Positions 60,701-64,000 of a stretch of DNA of 64,000 nt are shown here, in pieces. The notes below the pieces were generated by a model. It ran no database searches, was not told the DNA's origin, and worked only from the letters and a program-made list of their open reading frames with translations. This DNA is from JABFSS01 sp964449445. Its GTDB lineage: Bacteria; Patescibacteriota; Gracilibacteria; Peribacterales; Peribacteraceae. How positions within the stretch are numbered: the first letter of the stretch is position 1; each line of letters begins with the position of its first letter. The DNA is taken from assembly GCA_964449445.1 (NCBI GenBank), contig CAYUZT010000002.1:138858-202857 (forward strand), read 5' to 3'. The position numbers were made by a program, and so were the translations under genes.

Positions 60701-61715
60701 TCCGACTGGCGTCATCAAGCAGATCAAAGTGTTCGTCGCGCAGACCCGCAAGATCCAGGTGGGTGACAAGATGGCCGGACGCCACGGCAACAAAGGCGTC
60801 GTTTCCCGCGTCGTCCCGCGTGAAGACATGCCCTTCCTCGCCGACGGCACGCACGTCGATATCATTTTGAACCCTCTCGGCGTTACGTCCCGCATGAACA
60901 TCGGACAGATTTTGGAAACGCACTTGGGATGGGCCTGCAAGGAACTCGGCATCAAAATCGCGACGCCCGCGCTCAACGGCATCACGACCGAACAAATCGA
61001 CGAATTCCTGAAGGAAGCCAAGCTCCCCGCGTCCGGCAAGATCCAGCTCTTCGACGGCCGCACCGGCGAGCCGTTCAAGTACGAGACGACGGTGGGCCAG
61101 GTGTACATGCTCAAACTGCTGCACCTTGTCGAAGACAAGATCCACGCACGATCCGTCGGTCCGTACTCGCTCGTCACGCAGCAGCCGCTCGGAGGCAAGG
61201 CACAGCACGGAGGTCAGCGCTTTGGAGAAATGGAAGTGTGGGCGCTGGAAGCCTACGGGGCTGCCTACACATTGCAGGAAATGCTGACGATCAAATCCGA
61301 TGACGTCATCGGACGCTCGAAGGCCTACGAATCCATCGTGAAGGGCGAGCCGATCCGCCGTCCCTCCATCCCGGAATCGTTCAACGTGCTTGTGAAAGAA
61401 CTGCAGGCACTTGGTCTCAAAGTCGAACTCCTCAAGTTCAAAGAGGAAGTCGCTCCCGAGGAGCGCGTGACGATCGAAGAAGGTGTCATTGAACCGGTCG
61501 AGCTCAGTTCCCGAGTGGAAGCCGAGGAAGCCGCCGAGGGTGCAGTGCCCGAGGCTGATAAGATTGCCGAGCTCGAAGACATCGCTGCCGAGGGTGAAGG
61601 AGCGGAGGAAGTGATTGCCGGCATCGAGGAAGGCGCCGAGGTTGAGGCTTCCGGCAAAGGAGCCAAACAGGAAATGGCGGAGGCGGCGAGTGAGGAGGCC
61701 CAGGAGGCGGCGTAA
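57711..61715 (+). CDS. rpoB: RNA polymerase beta subunit with extra basic and acidic tails
   Basis: Core transcription enzyme, 1334 residues. The first 95 or so are very lysine-rich (repeats of KKVAKK), not part of the usual protein. The core starts near 140 (PSLIEMQILSYKWFL). The rifampicin region (about 512-540) reads SSQLSQFMDQTNPLAELAHK then RRLSAMGPGG, with Asp, His and Ser of the sensitive type. KMAGRHGNKGVVS and GGKAQHGGQRFGEMEVWALE are near the C terminus. The last 70 residues are very acidic (Glu/Ala). ssb follows; rpoC does not. Confidence 0.97.
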   Translation: MAKKAKKSVVKKKSKPLKKVAKKVVKKMKKVAKKVQKKVATKVKAVKKAPEVKVLKKILPPLPKKAPGKFQLTRKGGGKQIEQEKDILKPVKKLIVPKRPYQMHVEEEVVPHVHPHVIPPAERIPGVFSRISESLRPKKVEMGRVVLVEEDENSHVPSLIEMQILSYKWFLTEGLKELLEEITPITDFSGKKLELRILGHTFDPPKYDPETCKRRNLSYEAAMKGYVQLINRETGEIKEQDVFLGSIPLMTDSGTFVVDGIERVVVHQLVRSPGVFFSKMPDHPKFHAAKIIPKRGVWLEIETDRRGIISCKIDRKRKIPITQLLRVFGYAGDSQIIDLFKDVTSADHDYILTTLEKDPIRSVEEAYQSVYRKIRPGDLATPENAKQLIDSLFFDFKKYDMGSIARYKLNRRFNLKTPSDEQHRVFQVSDFLEILRELVRLNNGQGVADDIDHLSNRRVRSVGELVQNKYRVGLVRTERIVKDRMTVMDIETVTPTQLINCRPITAAMREFFASSQLSQFMDQTNPLAELAHKRRLSAMGPGGLSRERASFDVRDVHTSHYGRICPIATPEGPNIGLVVHLAGFARVNEYGFLETPYREVKHDVPLDPEKLFGRIIDTVIKDGRKVLVKEGDKVDSKDVARKVVALAKKEGMKSVTVRAYVTNKVIYVDAEQERHLTIAQAETHLTEHEEFSTTRVSSRRAGEPLLAHVRDITHVDVSPRQILSISTSLIPFLEHDDNTRASMGTNMQRQAVPLIRPHAPLVGTGIEGLAARASGHALLAEDDGEVTAVDSREVSVVYSSGKKRTHKLHTFVRSNQGTCFHMRPRVVRGQKVRRGEPLADGASVEDGELALGQNLLVAYMSWEGYNFEDAVIISDRVVEEGWFDSVHIESYITDVRDTKLGPEIVTRDIPNVGEAKLKDLATDGVVRIGATVHEGDILVGKITPKGETELTPEERLLQAIFGDKAKDVKDSSLRLPGGAGGKVVDVHIFDRAEGDELPTGVIKQIKVFVAQTRKIQVGDKMAGRHGNKGVVSRVVPREDMPFLADGTHVDIILNPLGVTSRMNIGQILETHLGWACKELGIKIATPALNGITTEQIDEFLKEAKLPASGKIQLFDGRTGEPFKYETTVGQVYMLKLLHLVEDKIHARSVGPYSLVTQQPLGGKAQHGGQRFGEMEVWALEAYGAAYTLQEMLTIKSDDVIGRSKAYESIVKGEPIRRPSIPESFNVLVKELQALGLKVELLKFKEEVAPEERVTIEEGVIEPVELSSRVEAEEAAEGAVPEADKIAELEDIAAEGEGAEEVIAGIEEGAEVEASGKGAKQEMAEAASEEAQEAA

Positions 61716-61725
61716 TCCTCGCAAA

Positions 61726-61834
61726 CCCCCACCCCCTAACCCCCTCCCCCGTGCGCGGGAGAGGGGGAATGGGCATGTCAAAATCTAAAGCCCCTTCTCC
61801 CCCGCAGGGGGGAAAGGGGTTTGGGGATAGGGGG
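61726..61834. repeat. C-rich and G-rich inverted repeat with G-quadruplex motifs on both strands
   Basis: C5-a-C5-taa-C5-t-C5 (61726-61750) gives a quadruplex motif on the minus strand. G6-aaa-G4-ttt-G4-ata-G5 (61807-61834) gives one on the plus strand, then five T's. Between them lie gagaggggg and ccccttctccccc. It lies just after rpoB and may stop transcription. Confidence 0.75.
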
Positions 61835-61844
61835 TTTTTGCGGT

Positions 61845-61871
61845 GTTGTTCCACACCCCTATGGAACGTCC
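61845..61871. repeat. 27-base dispersed repeat, copy 2
   Basis: An exact reverse complement of 5295-5321, directly after the quadruplex region. Confidence 0.8.
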
Positions 61872-62003
61872 AGACTTGGCTTACACATAAGGAAAAATCA
61901 AGATGCGCAAAAGTGACTTCGCGCACACCCCCTCCCGCATCGATTGCGGGATTCCTACCATGCCCCTCCGTTCTTTCTTCCTATTTTTTACCCCCTTTTA
62001 TTT

Positions 62004-62396
62004 ATGAAAAGCGTGAACAAAATCACGTTGCTCGGGAACGTCACCAACGACCCCGAGCTCAAGACCATTTCGACCGGGCAGTCGGTCTGCACGTTCGGCC
62101 TTGCCACCAATCGCGTGTGGAAGGATAAGCAGGGCGAGACGCAAAGTCTCCCCGAGTTTCATAACCTTGTCCTCTGGCGGGGACTGGCCGATTTCGCGGT
62201 CAAGTATGTGAAGAAAGGAAAGCCCCTGTATGTGGAAGGGCACCTGAAGACTGGCACCTGGGAAAAGGAAGGTGCCAAGCATTACAAGACCGAGGTGATC
62301 GTGGATAATATCGTCCTCCTCGGCGCGAAGGATAAGAGTCCGGAAGCTGATGCAACTGAAGAAGAGCAAACTGAAGAGGTTGCAATGGCTGCGTAA
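62004..62396 (+). CDS. ssb: Single-stranded DNA-binding protein
   Basis: Encodes 130 residues. The OB fold opens MKSVNKITLLGNVTNDPELK and continues with VCTFGLATNR and KPLYVEGHLKTGTWEKEG. The tail is acidic (EATEEEQTEE type) but lacks the usual DDDIPF-like tip that binds partner proteins and ends in VAMAA. The ATG gives the family N terminus. A hairpin terminator follows. Confidence 0.93.
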   Translation: MKSVNKITLLGNVTNDPELKTISTGQSVCTFGLATNRVWKDKQGETQSLPEFHNLVLWRGLADFAVKYVKKGKPLYVEGHLKTGTWEKEGAKHYKTEVIVDNIVLLGAKDKSPEADATEEEQTEEVAMAA

Positions 62397-62430
62397 AAAG
62401 GGGACCGACTTTCCCGAAGTGGCCAAAGGG

Positions 62431-62460
62431 ACCGACGTGACTGAGGTACGTCGGTTGCTT
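62431..62460. terminator. Terminator hairpin between ssb and the small minus-strand gene
   Basis: ACCGACGT and ACGTCGGT form an 8-base-pair stem with a 9-base loop, followed by a T-rich stretch. Confidence 0.65.
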
Positions 62461-62463
62461 TGG

Positions 62464-62652
62464 TTATTTCTTCGGTACTTTCGGATGTGTATCCTTACGG
62501 GTCATCACTTTTTCTAACATGCTTCGAAGACCCATGTCCTTATCCCAGCGTTCTAGAAAAGCCAGTTCGTCCTTTCGGGACATCGTCTGATTGGCATAAG
62601 CCCTGCACTGTTCAAGTTGCGCCGCTCTGTGGGCTCTTTCAAAAGACATCAT
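62464..62652 (-). CDS. Small protein of unknown function
   Basis: Encodes 62 residues, starting MMSFERAHRAAQLEQCRAY and ending in a lysine-rich tail. It is charged and helical. No family is recognised. A promoter with a consensus TTGACA (62681-62686) and TACACT (62659-62664) ends 6 bases before the ATG, which supports a real, leaderless gene. Confidence 0.65.
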   Translation of the reverse strand: MMSFERAHRAAQLEQCRAYANQTMSRKDELAFLERWDKDMGLRSMLEKVMTRKDTHPKVPKK

Positions 62653-62658
62653 GATTTT

Positions 62659-62686
62659 AGTGTAAAACTCAAACTCTCCGTGTCAA
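62659..62686 (-). promoter_or_regulatory. Promoter of the small gene at 62464
   Basis: TTGACA and TACACT are 16 bases apart on the minus strand; the -10 ends 6 bases before the ATG. Confidence 0.7.
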
Positions 62687-62748
62687 TTATTCCATGCAAA
62701 AGGGCTATTTTACAAGTTTCCTACTGAACAAAATCAGTATCTTTCCCC

Positions 62749-62776
62749 TTGACCCTCCTTTATCTCTAAGTAGAAT
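62749..62776 (+). promoter_or_regulatory. Promoter upstream of the attenuator-like leader
   Basis: TTGACC (62749-62754) and TAGAAT (62771-62776) are 16 bases apart. Transcripts would start near 62783, just before the paired hairpins. Confidence 0.65.
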
Positions 62777-62803
62777 TCCTTGGCTTCTATGCAGACCCGC
62801 GAA

Positions 62804-62871
62804 CACCCGTAGGATTAGGTCCCCTTGGGACTTCCTAATTCTGCGGGTGTGCGTGAGCCACCCGCTTTTTT
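62804..62871 (+). promoter_or_regulatory. Attenuator-like pair of alternative hairpins, or a short RNA
   Basis: Segment 1 (62804-62823, CACCCG...ATTAGG..TCCC) pairs with segment 2 (62827-62849, GGGA...CCTAAT...CGGGTG). Segment 2's GCGGGTG (62843-62849) also pairs with CACCCGC (62859-62865), which is followed by six T's, a clear rho-independent terminator. The two pairings exclude each other. Confidence 0.65.
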
Positions 62872-62985
62872 ATTTCTACGAGAGCATTTCGATGGCGATC
62901 CCGAGCGTAGTCGAGGGAGAGCCGAGAAATGCCGAAGTAGAAATAACCCTGAGTAGCTCGCCGTCAGGCGAGCGTATCGAAGGGT
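62872..62985. repeat. Nested inverted repeats and REP element
   Basis: ATTTCTACG/CGaaGTAGAAAT enclose GCATTTC/GAGAAATGC and a central GATCCCGAGCG unit. Then AACCCTGAGTA-GCTCGCC-gtca-GGCGAGC-GTATCGAAGGGTT follows, a REP outer unit with another inner palindrome. Confidence 0.65.
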
Positions 62986-63034
62986 TCTATGCGGGAACAG
63001 CTCCGCCGCCGTTGCTTTTTGAAAGCATCGGCCA

Positions 63035-63122
63035 GTGCGTCATTCACTTCTCGAATGACGCATGAGAATCAATTAATTTAAAATGAATGTAATTGATGAT
63101 TCCGCGCGAGCGGAGTCATCGT
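63035..63122 (+). promoter_or_regulatory. Upstream region of the 23S rRNA gene
   Basis: A perfect 10-base stem TGCGTCATTC/GAATGACGCA (63036-63062) is followed by TAAAAT (63079-63084), a possible -10. A stem TCCGC-gcga-GCGGA (about 63100-63113), extended by TGAT/TCA pairs, may be part of a processing stem. No 16S rRNA gene is seen upstream. Confidence 0.45.
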
Positions 63123-63361
63123 GGTACAAGACTGGAGTAGTACCCAGCTTGTAGCACATGAACAGTATATTTTTTGAAAAATGTTACTCATCGCAACACA
63201 TGAATGCCTCGACTCTGCACTCCGATGAAGGACGTGGCCAGCAACGATATGCTTCGGTGAGCCGCTAGGCAGGCGCTACCAGCCGAAGATTTCCGAATGG
63301 GGAAACCCCAGGGGAGTTATGTCCCCTGACCGTGGGTTCTCCTAGATTCTTCCGAATGGGG

Positions 63362-63484
63362 TCGCAGAAAAAAACCAAATGCCAAATAACAAAAGCCAGG
63401 GAAATAAGAAATTCTAATGTGAAAATCTTACATTGGACTTTGGTTTTTCCCTGGAATTTGGATTTTGGTTTCTGGAATTTTTCT
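63362..63484 (+). repeat. Insert 1 in 23S rRNA: word-built inverted repeat
   Basis: The left arm is ccaaatgccaaataac plus aaaagccagggaaa and the right arm actttggtttttccctgg plus aatttggattttggtttc. It sits in a stem closed by GTGGGTTCTC/GAGAACCCAC. Words and edge match the recJ 3' element at 3466. Confidence 0.75.
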
Positions 63485-63663
63485 CCGACCGCTTCGACTG
63501 CACATACAACGTGCACCAGGAATTTACGAGAACCCACGGAGGTCACTCTGGGAACTGAAACATCTCACGTACCAGAGGGAGAGAAATCAAATACGAGATT
63601 CCCTTAGTAGTGGCGAGCGAAAAGGGATCAGCCTAAACCCCGTCCCTCACTGTGTTCGGTACG

Positions 63664-63789
63664 GGAAATCCCAAGAACCAAGCACCAAATTTCAAATAAT
63701 ACTCAAAAATTCAATTTTCAATTCATCAAAATTGGATATTGGTCTTTGTAATTTATTTGGAATTTGTGATTTGGAATTTGGAATTTCCC
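63664..63789 (+). repeat. Insert 2 in 23S rRNA: word-built inverted repeat
   Basis: The left arm is ccaagaaccaagcacc plus aaatttcaaataat and the right arm taatttatttggaattt plus gtgatttggaattt. Outer ends GGGAAAT and ATTTCCC pair. The flanks AAACCCCGTC and GGGGTTGTAGG are normal 23S. Confidence 0.75.
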
Positions 63790-64000
63790 CGAGCGTAGCG
63801 AGGGGCGGGGGGTTGTAGGACCTCAATATGTGACACTGCTTTTATAGAAGAACGTCCCTGGAACGGGCGGCCATAGAGGGTGAGAGCCCCGTAAGCGAAA
63901 TTGAAGCAGGCACTAGAGGAATCCTAAGTAGGGTCGGACACGTGAAATCCGGCCTGAATCCGGGTGGACCACCATCCAAGGCTAAACAGATGCAGAGATC

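Larger units (their letters stand above)
63177..64000 (+). rRNA. rrl: 23S ribosomal RNA, 5' part, with two inserts (runs off the window)
   Basis: Conserved 5' blocks in order: TACT...GAATGCCT, CCGATGAAGGACGTGGCC, GATTTCCGAATGGGGAAACC, GGGAACTGAAACATCTCACG, GAGATTCCCTTAGTAGTGGC followed by GAGCGAAAAGGG, GGGTTGTAGGACC, CGGACACGTGAAATCCGG, and GGACCACCATCCAAGGCTAA. The start near 63177 is by alignment of the first helix with typical 23S. Two segments (63362-63484 and 63664-63789) have no counterpart and lie in variable helices, in the regions of helix 10 and of the following variable stem. Confidence 0.93.

Noticed and set aside
60108..61781. Long minus-strand frames across rpoB (also at 58455-60038) and across cell-surface gene 53959
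   Set aside because: They are shadows of genes with strongly biased codons; the plus-strand products are certain.
63332..63607. Open frames in the 23S region
   Set aside because: They run through conserved rRNA blocks and repeat-built inserts; no start signals or protein-like composition.

Overview
The window looks like chromosomal DNA of a Patescibacteria/CPR bacterium, most like the Peregrinibacteria (Peribacter-type) group. This is an inference from several things seen together: small cell-surface proteins with SLH, DUF11-like and type-3-repeat modules, a 23S rRNA gene carrying extra inserted segments, start codons mostly without Shine-Dalgarno sequences, scattered single genes instead of long operons, and a polyamine cluster with a deoxyhypusine-synthase-like enzyme. 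TGA acts as a stop (dnaJ, for example), so the code is the standard bacterial one and not the UGA=Gly code of Gracilibacteria. No plasmid, prophage, transposase or CRISPR array was seen.

Layout. 1-9 kb: SDR oxidoreductase, galU, small heat-shock protein, XRE regulator, recJ, two secreted or membrane proteins, dnaJ, khpB/jag. 9-18 kb: HU gene with a tandem operator, topA, a PAS histidine kinase, two unrecognised AT-richer genes, tRNA-Trp and a TrmB-type regulator. 18-31 kb: a TPR membrane protein, M23 peptidases, dgt, pgeF-nnrD, a glycosyltransferase, an ftsQ-like gene, dacA, a LysM-M23 hydrolase, a second TrmB-type regulator, an HD protein, a methyltransferase and tRNA-Asp. 31-40 kb: YdcF-like protein, HTH protein, gatCA, rnpA-yidC, class I aldolase, csrA and cysS. 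40-46 kb: a giant SLH surface protein with a long upstream region, a FemAB-type transferase and superoxide dismutase. 46-54 kb: polyamine genes (PLP decarboxylase, arginine-deiminase-fold enzyme, deoxyhypusine-synthase-like enzyme, aguB, aguA). 54-64 kb: a large repeat surface protein, rpoB with added tails, ssb, a small protein, and the 5' part of a 23S rRNA gene running off the end.

Functional links. The envelope theme is strong: galU, glycosyltransferase, FtsQ-like protein, DacA, two M23 hydrolases, FemAB, PgeF, YidC and two large surface proteins. The decarboxylase, AguA, AguB and deoxyhypusine-synthase-like genes make a plausible route from arginine through agmatine and carbamoylputrescine to putrescine and a longer polyamine. 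Many genes have a -10 box ending only 6-9 bases before the start codon, which points to leaderless mRNAs.

The most unusual feature is a family of inverted repeats whose two arms are built from short imperfect words, with the word changing from locus to locus. They lie between genes, at gene ends, inside femAB, and twice inside the 23S rRNA gene. A second family, REP-like palindromes, lies between genes and also in frame inside topA and yidC. Coordinates come from manual reading; promoter and hairpin calls are by eye and none was tested by computation.
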